The notes below the pieces were generated by a model, which did not search any database, was not told the origin of the DNA, and was given only the letters and a program-made list of their open reading frames with translations. DNA of 6,115 bases from the NCBI GenBank assembly GCA_036380435.1, contig DASVES010000356.1:1-6115 (forward strand), given 5' to 3'. The DNA comes from DASQDT01 sp036380435 (GTDB lineage Bacteria; Acidobacteriota; Blastocatellia; Pyrinomonadales; Pyrinomonadaceae). Made by a program: the position numbers and the translations under genes. Shown in pieces: positions 1-5,583 of this stretch (positions are counted from its first letter, which is position 1; each line of letters starts with the position of its first letter).

Positions 1-178
1 CCACAACGACCGGCACGGGCTGTTCGTCAAGACGCGCCGGCCAGATGACTTCTACCTCCTGCTCAACCGGCTCGTGACGGAGAATCATCTTCAGGTCGAA
101 TCGGTCGCCCCGGCGGACGATGACTTGAATGCCGTTTACCAATACTTGATCAGTTCCGAAGGAGGGCGTGTAAGTTGA
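1..178 (+). CDS. ABC transporter ATP-binding protein, C-terminal end (partial)
   Basis: The reading frame starting at base 2 is open from the window edge to a TGA at 176-178, giving 58 residues. It begins HNDRHGLFVKTRRPDDFY and ends QYLISSEGGRVS. The segment lies beyond the Walker and signature motifs, so the catalytic part is outside the window. The run ADDDLNAVYQYLI resembles the C-terminal tail of ATPases that drive ABC-2 type exporters, where a phrase like 'DDLEAVFRYLV' is common. The strongest support is context: the next gene is an ABC-2-like permease whose TTG start shares bases with this stop codon, which suggests translational coupling and a shared transporter. The protein would be a cytoplasmic ATPase powering export. 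The substrate cannot be told. The identification rests on the tail and the neighbour, not on catalytic motifs. Confidence 0.72.
   Translation, partial: HNDRHGLFVKTRRPDDFYLLLNRLVTENHLQVESVAPADDDLNAVYQYLISSEGGRVS
161..166 (+). promoter_or_regulatory. Ribosome binding site for the permease (supports TTG start)
   Basis: GGAGGG lies inside the end of the ATPase gene, 8 bases before the TTG at 175-177. This near-consensus Shine-Dalgarno decides for the TTG start rather than the in-frame GTG at 208, which has no comparable motif at the right distance. Confidence 0.75.
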
Positions 179-1056
179 GTTCTACGGTTGAGACGAGGGA
201 GAAGCGTGTGGCGGGGGGCGGCGAGGCGGCGAATCTTAACTGGTCGCTCTGGGCGCGGCAGACGCTCGCCGTCCTGCGCCTCGAACTCGGAAGGAATTTC
301 CTCGGCCGCCGCGCGCTGCTGCTCTACGTGCTCGCGGGGCTGCCGCTGTCGGTGCTCGCGGCGGTCGTCGTCTTCCTGCCGTCCGCGGGGGGGGAGACTG
401 AGGGCTTCGGGGAGTTGGGCACCGCCTACTCCGTCATCTACGGCGCGCTGATCCTGCGCACGCTCCTTTTCTTCGGCTGCGCGTGGGTCTTCATGAATTT
501 GTTTCGCGGCGAGGTCGTTGACCGGAGCTTGCACTACTACTTTCTCGCGCCCGTGCGACGCGAAGTGCTCGTCGTCGGGAAATACTTGTCGGGGCTGGTG
601 GCGACCGTCACGCTGTTCGGTGTCTCGACGCTCGGCTCGTTCGCCCTGCTCTACTTCGGTCTCTTCCCATCACAGAGCATGGAGTATGTTTTCAACGGCC
701 CCGGTTTCGCGCAGGCACTCACGTATGCTGGCATCACGACGCTCGCGTGCGTCGGTTACGGAGCAGTTTTTCTGATCGTCGGTCTGTTCTTCAGAAACCC
801 GATCATCCCGGCTGGGTTGATTTACGGCTGGGAGTGGATCAACTTTCTGCTGCCGCCGTTACTGAAGAAGGTGAGTGTCATTCATTACCTTCACTCGCTC
901 GTGCCCGTCCCCCCGCCGCAAGGGCCTTTCGCCGTGCTCGCCGAGCCGACGCCCGCCTGGATTTCCGTCCCCAGCCTGCTCATCTTCACCGCGCTGACAC
1001 TCGTCCTCGCCGGCCTTCATATCCGCCGACAAGAAATCAGCTACGCGGGTGAATAG
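175..1056 (+). CDS. ABC-2 type transporter permease subunit
   Basis: A 293-residue integral membrane protein, the likely transmembrane partner of the ATPase immediately upstream. The first 45 residues are polar and cytoplasmic with no signal peptide. Hydrophobic segments follow at about residues 48-69, 85-110, 137-164, 182-206, 209-230 and 263-282, giving six probable helices. Between helices two and three sits a charged stretch (residues 113-136, containing EVVDRSLHYYFLAP and RRE). Such a loop is typical of ABC-2 permeases, where it contacts the ATPase. The length fits a half-transporter permease that dimerises. The start is TTG at 175, overlapping the ATPase stop by three bases, with a good Shine-Dalgarno. 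An eight-G run at 387-394 lies in the coding sequence, but the frame stays intact. I did not recognise a specific subfamily, and the exported substrate is unknown. Confidence 0.82.
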   Translation: MSSTVETREKRVAGGGEAANLNWSLWARQTLAVLRLELGRNFLGRRALLLYVLAGLPLSVLAAVVVFLPSAGGETEGFGELGTAYSVIYGALILRTLLFFGCAWVFMNLFRGEVVDRSLHYYFLAPVRREVLVVGKYLSGLVATVTLFGVSTLGSFALLYFGLFPSQSMEYVFNGPGFAQALTYAGITTLACVGYGAVFLIVGLFFRNPIIPAGLIYGWEWINFLLPPLLKKVSVIHYLHSLVPVPPPQGPFAVLAEPTPAWISVPSLLIFTALTLVLAGLHIRRQEISYAGE

Positions 1057-1106
1057 ACGTGAATCTAAAGTGCGCCGTAAGCTGCCACAACTTCCGAACT
1101 GGAGCA
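1057..1106. other. Convergent intergenic gap, no recognisable terminator
   Basis: These fifty bases separate the stop of the plus-strand permease from the stop of the minus-strand dehydrogenase. I looked for a GC-rich stem followed by a T-run on either strand and saw none. Termination here may be factor-dependent, or transcripts may overlap. Confidence 0.5.
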
Positions 1107-1928
1107 TCATTTACCTGCCCTCAGCGCTAACACCTTCCAGTAGGACACCGGCAGGATGCGCGCGATCACCGAGATGAGCTTGGCGTCGGAGCCTACGAGG
1201 ACTCGCGCCTGTCGGCGCTCAATGCCGCGCACTATCGTCTCGCCGGCGACCTCCGGGGGCAGCCTTAATAACTTCCGGAACTGCTCGCGGCGGCGCTCCA
1301 CCTCCTCGGCGCTCACGCCCGCCGGGACGCGGGCCTGCTCCGAGATTGAAGTGGCGACGCCGCCGGGGTGTACGACCGTGACGCCGACGCCCGAGCCTTC
1401 CAGCTCGTGACGCAGCGCCTCGGAGAATCCGCGCACCGCGAACTTGCTCGCCGCGTAGGCCACCTGCTCCGGGGGCGCGACGAGTCCGAACACGCTTGAG
1501 AGGTTCACCACGCGCGCGTCGCCGCTCGCGCGCAACGCGGGCAGGAAGGCGCGCGTCATGCGTACCACGCCCCAGAAGTTGATCTCGAACAGCCACTCGA
1601 AATCTTCCTCGGAGACCTGCTCGAACGTGCCGCCCGCGGCGACGCCCGCGTTGTTGACGAGCAGATCGACACCGGGGTGCTCCGCGGCGACTCGCGCCGG
1701 GAAGCCTGCGACGGCGGCCCGGTCGGCTACGTCGAGGCGTTGGCGAGTCACGCGGACGCCGTGCGCTAGCACGAGTTCCTCCGTACCGGCCATCCCCGCT
1801 TCGTCTACGTCGGCCAACGCGAGGTGGCAACCCCGACGCGCCAGCGACACGGCAATCGCCCGCCCGATGCCGCCCGCCGCACCAGTGATTACCGCCGTCC
1901 GGTCTTCGAGGCGCATGCGCTCAGCCAT
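1107..1928 (-). CDS. Short-chain dehydrogenase/reductase (classical SDR)
   Basis: A 273-residue NAD(P)-dependent oxidoreductase of the classical SDR family, cytoplasmic. From the chosen start, the cofactor-binding glycine motif TGAAGGIG is at residues 15-22 and NNAG is at 92-95. The catalytic residues are Asn117, Ser145 (in NLSS), Tyr158 and Lys162 (YAASK). An Asp at residue 40, at the end of the second strand (LALADVD), favours NAD(H) over NADP(H) by family rule. The ATG at 1926-1928 is preferred: the open frame extends 24 codons further up, but those codons lie over the monooxygenase C-terminus and look unlike an SDR. The ATG overlaps the monooxygenase stop by 8 bases, so the two are translationally coupled. 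A G7 run nine bases upstream may serve as a weak ribosome binding site. A second ATG at 1914-1916 (269 residues) is possible. The pairing recalls mycobacterial SadH beside MymA, suggesting alcohol or ketone substrates; the actual substrate is unknown. Confidence 0.9.
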   Translation of the reverse strand: MAERMRLEDRTAVITGAAGGIGRAIAVSLARRGCHLALADVDEAGMAGTEELVLAHGVRVTRQRLDVADRAAVAGFPARVAAEHPGVDLLVNNAGVAAGGTFEQVSEEDFEWLFEINFWGVVRMTRAFLPALRASGDARVVNLSSVFGLVAPPEQVAYAASKFAVRGFSEALRHELEGSGVGVTVVHPGGVATSISEQARVPAGVSAEEVERRREQFRKLLRLPPEVAGETIVRGIERRQARVLVGSDAKLISVIARILPVSYWKVLALRAGK

Positions 1929-3405
1929 GCCCGGCCGCCCCCCCACCGGCGCGGCGCTCGCCCAGAGCTGCCTTGAACTCCATCGCCCCGTCGTCCACAC
2001 GCCCGTACCGAAGCATCGAGAGGTCGCGCACGTAATTCTGGTGCAGGCGCCAGGGCGTCTTCGATCCCTGCCGCGGCAGCGTGTGGAGCGCCCTCCGCAC
2101 GTAGCTGGAGGTGAAGTCGAGGATCGGCTCCTCCGTGACCTCGGTGTCGTTTACGTGCGGCGTACACTGCGCGTAGCCGTGCCGGTCCATGTGCTTCAGG
2201 AGCCGGCAGACGTACTCGGCCGTGAGGTCGCACTTCAACGTCCAGGAGGCGTTCGTATAGCCGAACGCGGAGGCGAGATTTGGGACATCGCTGTACATCA
2301 TGCCCTTGTAGGCCATCGTCTTCGACAGGTCTACGGGCGCGCCGTCCACCACGAGTTGCAGCCCGCTCATGAGCTTTAGCACGAGCCCCGTGGCCGTCAC
2401 GACGATGTCCGCGTCGAGGTGCTCGCCGGACTTGAGATGTAGGCCCGTCTCCGTGAAGGTCTCGATGTGTTCGGTGACCACCGAAGCCCGGCCGTCGCGT
2501 ATCGCCCGGAAGAGGTCTGAGTCCGGGACGAGGCACAGCCGCTGATCCCACGGGTTATATTGCGGCGTGAAGTGCTTGAGGTCATATTCCTCGCCGAGGT
2601 GACGCCTCACCCCCTTCGCCAGCATCCTCTTAAAGACAGCGGGCCGCGACCGGGCCAGACGATAGAAGAACATCCCCAGCAGCACGTTCTTCCAGCGCGT
2701 GAGCGCGTAGGCCGCGCGGGCGCTCAGGCGTCGGCGGAGCCAGTTGGCCACCACGTCCTGTGCGGGCCGTGAGATGACGTAGGTGGGGGAGCGCTGGAGC
2801 ATGGTGACGTGGCCGGCGCGCTCGGCCATCGCGGGGACGAGTGTGACGGCGGTGGCGCCGCTGCCTATCACCACCACCCGCTTGCCCTCGTAGTCGAGGT
2901 CTTCCGGCCACTTCTGCGGGTGGACGATCAGCCCGCCGAACTGCTCGACGCCCGGCCACTCCGGGGTGTACCCGCCCTCGTAGTCGTAGTAGCCGGTGCA
3001 GAGATAAAGGAAGTTGCACGTGAGCCGGACGACCGTATTTACATGCTCGGCCTCCACAGTCCAGAGCGCGTCTGCTGACGACCAGGAGGCGCGTCTCACC
3101 CGGTGGTCGTAGCGGATCTTCTTGTCCACGCCGAACTCCTCGGCCGTCTCGCGAATGTAGTTGAGGATGGCAGGCCCGTCGGCGATGGCCCTGGGGTCCT
3201 GCCAGGGGCGGAACCTGTAGCCGAGCGTGTACATGTCGGAGTCCGACCGAACGCCCGGATAGCGGAACAGGTCCCAGGTGCCCCCCAGCGCGGCGCGCCC
3301 CTCGAGGATTACAAAACTCTTCGCAGGGCACTCCATCCTCAGGTGGCAGGCCGCGCCGATGCCCGACAGCCCTGCCCCCACCACAACCACGTCCACGTGC
3401 TCCAT
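1921..3405 (-). CDS. Flavin-containing Baeyer-Villiger-type monooxygenase, EthA/MymA-like
   Basis: A 494-residue FAD- and NADPH-dependent monooxygenase. The family inserts one oxygen atom from O2 into ketones (to esters or lactones) or onto sulfur. The FAD motif GAGLSG is at residues 10-15, with GGTWD at 41-45 and RYPGVRSDSD just after. The type I Baeyer-Villiger fingerprint FxGxxxHxxxWP matches FGGLIVHPQKWP at 156-167. The NADPH motif GSGATA is at 181-186. NPWDQRLCLVP and TNASWTLK further on closely resemble Mycobacterium tuberculosis EthA (Rv3854c) and MymA (Rv3083) as I recall them. Those proteins are 489 and 495 residues long, matching this gene. The ATG at 3403-3405 is chosen over one eleven codons upstream (3436-3438): it has a GGGGAG six bases before it and yields MEHVDVVVVG, aligned with the EthA N-terminus. 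The glycine-rich last eleven residues look dispensable. It is the first gene of a two-gene unit with the SDR. Substrate unknown. Confidence 0.92.
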   Translation of the reverse strand: MEHVDVVVVGAGLSGIGAACHLRMECPAKSFVILEGRAALGGTWDLFRYPGVRSDSDMYTLGYRFRPWQDPRAIADGPAILNYIRETAEEFGVDKKIRYDHRVRRASWSSADALWTVEAEHVNTVVRLTCNFLYLCTGYYDYEGGYTPEWPGVEQFGGLIVHPQKWPEDLDYEGKRVVVIGSGATAVTLVPAMAERAGHVTMLQRSPTYVISRPAQDVVANWLRRRLSARAAYALTRWKNVLLGMFFYRLARSRPAVFKRMLAKGVRRHLGEEYDLKHFTPQYNPWDQRLCLVPDSDLFRAIRDGRASVVTEHIETFTETGLHLKSGEHLDADIVVTATGLVLKLMSGLQLVVDGAPVDLSKTMAYKGMMYSDVPNLASAFGYTNASWTLKCDLTAEYVCRLLKHMDRHGYAQCTPHVNDTEVTEEPILDFTSSYVRRALHTLPRQGSKTPWRLHQNYVRDLSMLRYGRVDDGAMEFKAALGERRAGGGAAGHG

Positions 3406-3411
3406 GCTCGG

Positions 3412-3417
3412 CTCCCC
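3412..3417 (-). promoter_or_regulatory. Ribosome binding site of the monooxygenase
   Basis: The minus strand reads GGGGAG six bases before the ATG at 3403-3405. The upstream alternative ATG at 3436-3438 has no purine-rich motif ahead of it, so this site sets the start. It partly overlaps the near arm of an 11-bp inverted repeat (see 3415-3530). Confidence 0.65.
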
Positions 3418-3426
3418 AACCCGGCT

Positions 3427-3454
3427 AAAGTAATTCATGTGGCGCGCGTGTCAG
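3427..3454 (-). promoter_or_regulatory. Possible promoter of the monooxygenase-SDR unit (weak)
   Basis: On the minus strand, CTGACA (3449-3454, five of six with TTGACA) is followed after 16 bases by TACTTT (3427-3432, three of six with TATAAT). Transcription would start near 3420, leaving a very short leader. The -10 match is poor, and an alternative start further upstream, within or above the half-site array, is equally possible. Confidence 0.2.
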
Positions 3455-3474
3455 CGCAGCACTCCCGCAAGAAT

Positions 3475-3518
3475 TGGTATCCGACGTTACCAGCAGCCAT
3501 TGGTACTATCAAGTATCA
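3475..3518. promoter_or_regulatory. Tandem palindromic half-site array, candidate operator
   Basis: Four 5-bp half-sites alternate in orientation with exactly 8 bases between neighbours: TGGTA (3475-3479), TACCA (3488-3492), TGGTA (3501-3505) and TATCA (3514-3518, one mismatch). They form two 18-bp palindromes, with the same element repeating every 26 bp; ATTGGTA opens both units (3473 and 3499). The spacers differ, so the similarity is confined to the half-sites, as expected for protein-binding sites. The array sits 70-113 bases upstream of the monooxygenase start, a suitable place for a repressor or activator. Monooxygenases of this group are often controlled by TetR-type (EthR) or AraC-type (VirS) regulators. 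No regulator gene is visible in the window. Confidence 0.45.
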
Positions 3519-3564
3519 GGCCGGGTTGGGTGGCCGGGAGACTTTGGTGTGATGCCTATCGAGA

Positions 3565-3590
3565 GGTGAGTAGTAGGTGATGAGTGATAA
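3565..3590. repeat. Degenerate purine-rich GTGA/GTAG repeat
   Basis: The plus strand carries a run of near-repeats built from GTGAG, TAGTAGGTGA and TGAGTGATAA, almost without C. It is non-coding and lies between the two minus-strand units. It looks like decayed low-complexity sequence. I can assign no function. Confidence 0.3.
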
Positions 3591-3620
3591 GCCACTAAAC
3601 TTTTTCGTTTGGCGAAGGCT

Positions 3621-3638
3621 GTTGCGCGTTAGCACAAC
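3621..3638 (-). terminator. Small hairpin downstream of the molybdenum operon, weak terminator candidate
   Basis: In minus-strand RNA, GUUGUGC and GCGCAAC can form a 7-bp stem (one G-U pair) around a UAAC loop, about 50 bases past the mocA stop. No U-run follows it, so it is not a standard intrinsic terminator. It could instead be a transcript-end stabiliser or chance. Confidence 0.22.
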
Positions 3639-3686
3639 CCGACACAAGACAGATTGTAATTATCGATAAGAATAGAAATGCTTCTT

Positions 3687-4322
3687 TCAGTTCTTGTACT
3701 CCTTATTGTTAAGCGCTGTGGGATTTGATAGGCGCGAGAAATCATCCGGAGTATCCACGTCCACCTCACCGCTCGGGAAGGGTAAGAAGTGCGTCTCCGA
3801 AGCGTGTCTCTTGATGACTTCTTTCGCCCCGGACCTGCCCTCGAGTCGCGTTAGCTCGGCAAAGAGCGCTCTGGCGAAAAGGGCCGGCACGCCAAAACTT
3901 CCGCCGTAGGTTGAGGCGACGACTGAGCTTCCGATGGCGCGGTGCGCCGCGACGAGGCCGGAGATGACATCGGCCGTGACGTGGGGTTGGTCACACAACA
4001 TCAAGACGACTGCATCCGCATCGGCGTCCGCGTTGACCAGCCCCTCGACGCCCGCCCGGACTGACGACGCCATCCCGGTCTCCCATCCGGTATTCAACAC
4101 CTCTCGCACGCCAAGCCCTTCCAGCTCCCGTCTCGACAGCTCGGCGTATGCGCCCGTCACCACGATTACGGGATGGCACCCCGCGCCCAGCGCGGCCAGC
4201 GCCGCGCGCCTGAGCAGGCTCTTACCCCGATATTGAAGCGTCTGTTTCGGGCTGCCCATGCGGGACGATGACCCCGCCGCCAGAATCACCGCTCCGACGC
4301 CGGCCGAGTTGCTTTCGATCAC
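3687..4322 (-). CDS. mocA: MocA-like molybdenum cofactor cytidylyltransferase (NTP_transf_3 family)
   Basis: A 211-residue cytoplasmic nucleotidyltransferase. By family knowledge, MocA joins CTP to molybdopterin-bound molybdenum to make the cytosine dinucleotide cofactor used by PaoC- and xanthine dehydrogenase-type enzymes. The nucleotide-binding signature LAAGxSxRMGxxK is at residues 14-26 (LAAGSSSRMGSPK). WETGMASS is at 80-87, and CDQP, the metal-binding acidic motif, is at 110-113. GVPALF and a DVDTPDD near the C-terminus are also typical. The start is GTG at 4320-4322, with GGAGAG ten bases upstream. It follows xdhC after 33 bases, in the same reading frame. Position next to XdhC and a PaoC-like subunit supports MocA over the guanylyltransferase MobA. 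The last residues (after about 200) are AT-rich and unlike the family core. A less specific member of the same family cannot be excluded. Confidence 0.85.
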   Translation of the reverse strand: MIESNSAGVGAVILAAGSSSRMGSPKQTLQYRGKSLLRRAALAALGAGCHPVIVVTGAYAELSRRELEGLGVREVLNTGWETGMASSVRAGVEGLVNADADADAVVLMLCDQPHVTADVISGLVAAHRAIGSSVVASTYGGSFGVPALFARALFAELTRLEGRSGAKEVIKRHASETHFLPFPSGEVDVDTPDDFSRLSNPTALNNKEYKN

Positions 4323-4355
4323 TGTGGGAATGCTCTCCGCGTCGGCCTTCGCGCC

Positions 4356-5570
4356 TCACGCCACCGCCACTTCAAGGGCCTGCTCCTCGGCCAGGGGGAC
4401 GCGCTCGCCGTTACCCTGTCTGCTGTGGATAGAGCCACGGTGCTCGCGCAACATTCCGCCGCGCCGCCCATCCAGCGCCGCGCGCATCTCGGCGACGATT
4501 GACAGAGCGATTTCGGCGGGAGCGTTCGCCCCGATGTCCAGACCGGCCGGGGAATAAAGGCGTGTCAGGTCCGCTTCTTCAAGGAAGGATGTTTCTTCGT
4601 TCGCCGCCAATTCACTCAGCATCCGTTCGGTGCGTTTGCGAGGGCCCATGACTCCGATGTAACGCGCCGGGGAGGACAACAGGAACCTGAGCAACGTCAC
4701 GTCATGCGAGTAGTTGTGCGACATCAGAAGCGTCAGTGTCCGCGGCGTAATGCTGACCTGCGCGCCGACCTCTTCGGGGCGCGCGAGTGTGACCCTGTCA
4801 GCCATCGCAAACCGTGAGCGGCTGGCGGGACGGGCTTGGGGATCGACGACCTCAGTCTGCCATCCCAATTCACGCGCGAGTTCGACGACCGGCAGCGCGT
4901 CATGCCCCGCCCCAAAGACGATGAGCGGGACGGGGGGCAGGAGCGTTTCTACTAAGACCTTCAAGGAGCCGCCCGCTACCTCGTAGACTCTGACGCCGGC
5001 CGACTCCGCGCGCGCCGACTGGCGCACGTCGCCTTCGATGAGCGACGCCACCTCGTCGCTCAAGTTCTCGCGGCCGGCCTCGCCGTCTTCGTCGATGAAG
5101 AGTCGCGCGCCGATTGCAACGTGCGCGGCTGCGGAGGCCGGGCCAGAAGGCGTGTGTTGATAGACGGTCGCGACCGTCATGGGCGAGGCGCTCGCATGTG
5201 CCTCGCACGAACGTCTCAGAGCCTCGACGTAGGGCGAGCGTAGGGCGAGCGGCTCGACCAGCACGCGCACGATGCCGTTGCAGCCAAGCCCAAGCCCCCA
5301 GGCCATCTCGTCGCTCGTCGAGGCGGTGTCGTACTCGACGAGTTTCGCCACGGCCGCCCTGATGACGCGCTTCGCGTGCTCGATGACGTCGCTCTCTAAG
5401 CACCCGGCGCTGATCGTGCCGGTACTGCCTCCCCCTTCGCAGACCAGCATCCGCGCCCCGGGCCGCCGGTATGAAGACCCTTCGACGCTCACCACAGTCG
5501 CCAGGGCGCACCGCTCGCTTCTGGCGTTCGCCACGTCGAACGCTTCGACTAAATCCCGCACTTCATTCAT
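4356..5570 (-). CDS. xdhC: XdhC/CoxI/PaoD-type molybdenum hydroxylase maturation factor
   Basis: A 404-residue cytoplasmic accessory protein. Family members bind the molybdenum cofactor, keep it stable while the terminal sulfido ligand is added, and help deliver it to the hydroxylase; they are not part of the finished enzyme. The N-terminal XdhC_CoxI domain shows GSSYRRPGARML (31-42), AGCLESDV (55-62, with the conserved Cys57) and GLGLGCNG (92-99). The C-terminal Rossmann domain opens with FGAGHDA at 219-225, then VVDPQ, the SHNYSHD stretch, YIGVMGPRKR and the family hallmark GLDIGANAPAEIALSI. Both domains are complete, so this is the full-length two-domain form rather than a CoxI-like half. 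The last 25 residues form a non-conserved tail. The ATG at 5568-5570 lies 12 bases after the hydroxylase stop with AGGGGG seven bases upstream, so it is cotranscribed. E. coli PaoD occupies the equivalent place after paoC. Confidence 0.92.
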   Translation of the reverse strand: MNEVRDLVEAFDVANARSERCALATVVSVEGSSYRRPGARMLVCEGGGSTGTISAGCLESDVIEHAKRVIRAAVAKLVEYDTASTSDEMAWGLGLGCNGIVRVLVEPLALRSPYVEALRRSCEAHASASPMTVATVYQHTPSGPASAAAHVAIGARLFIDEDGEAGRENLSDEVASLIEGDVRQSARAESAGVRVYEVAGGSLKVLVETLLPPVPLIVFGAGHDALPVVELARELGWQTEVVDPQARPASRSRFAMADRVTLARPEEVGAQVSITPRTLTLLMSHNYSHDVTLLRFLLSSPARYIGVMGPRKRTERMLSELAANEETSFLEEADLTRLYSPAGLDIGANAPAEIALSIVAEMRAALDGRRGGMLREHRGSIHSRQGNGERVPLAEEQALEVAVA

Positions 5571-5577
5571 AGTTCAG

Positions 5578-5583
5578 CCCCCT
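5578..5583 (-). promoter_or_regulatory. Ribosome binding site of xdhC, overlapping the upstream stop
   Basis: The minus strand reads AGGGGG, seven bases before the xdhC ATG. Its first base is the last A of the hydroxylase TAA stop, so ribosomes finishing the large subunit arrive directly at the xdhC start signal. Confidence 0.65.

Larger units (their letters stand above)
3415..3530 (-). repeat. 11-bp inverted repeat flanking the operator region, near arm beside the ribosome binding site
   Basis: The arms are 3415-3425 and 3520-3530. The plus strand reads CCCAACCCGGC in the first and GCCGGGTTGGG in the second, an exact 11-bp complement with 94 bases between. In a minus-strand transcript starting above 3530, the upstream arm could pair with the GCCGGGTTGGG that overlaps the first three bases of the GGGGAG Shine-Dalgarno. 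That would hide it from ribosomes. If transcription starts below 3520, the pairing cannot form. Part of the match may reflect GC-rich composition. Confidence 0.35.

Noticed and set aside
136..534. A 132-codon minus-strand frame opposite the permease start
   Set aside because: It is a charged, low-complexity translation antisense to a well-supported membrane protein. It has no family resemblance.
1558..2379. A 273-codon open frame on the plus strand across the SDR and monooxygenase genes
   Set aside because: It is antisense to two genes with clear family motifs. Its translation is rich in Ser, Arg, Pro and Ala with no recognisable motif, as expected from third-position GC bias.
1889..2551. 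A 220-codon minus-strand frame overlapping the monooxygenase
   Set aside because: It is the same strand in a shifted frame, Arg/Gly/Ala-rich, with no motif and no ribosome binding site. The overlapping frame carries all the conserved monooxygenase sequence.
3436..3438. Upstream ATG as the monooxygenase start
   Set aside because: There is no Shine-Dalgarno before it, and the extra eleven residues have no counterpart in EthA. The ATG at 3403-3405 has a good site and matching N-terminus.
3519..3538. Direct repeat GGCCGGG at 3519 and 3532, again 13 bp apart
   Set aside because: The spacing matches the half-site array, but the sequence is different and GC-rich. I take it as coincidence rather than part of the operator.
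3103..3552. A 149-codon plus-strand frame running from the monooxygenase antisense into the intergenic region
   Set aside because: Most of it is a shadow of the monooxygenase. The non-coding end adds no motif, and the start lacks a ribosome binding site.
3660..3669. Perfect 10-bp palindrome TTATCGATAA
   Set aside because: A short AT-rich palindrome of this size is expected by chance. There is no partner site, spacing pattern or adjacent promoter to support a binding site.
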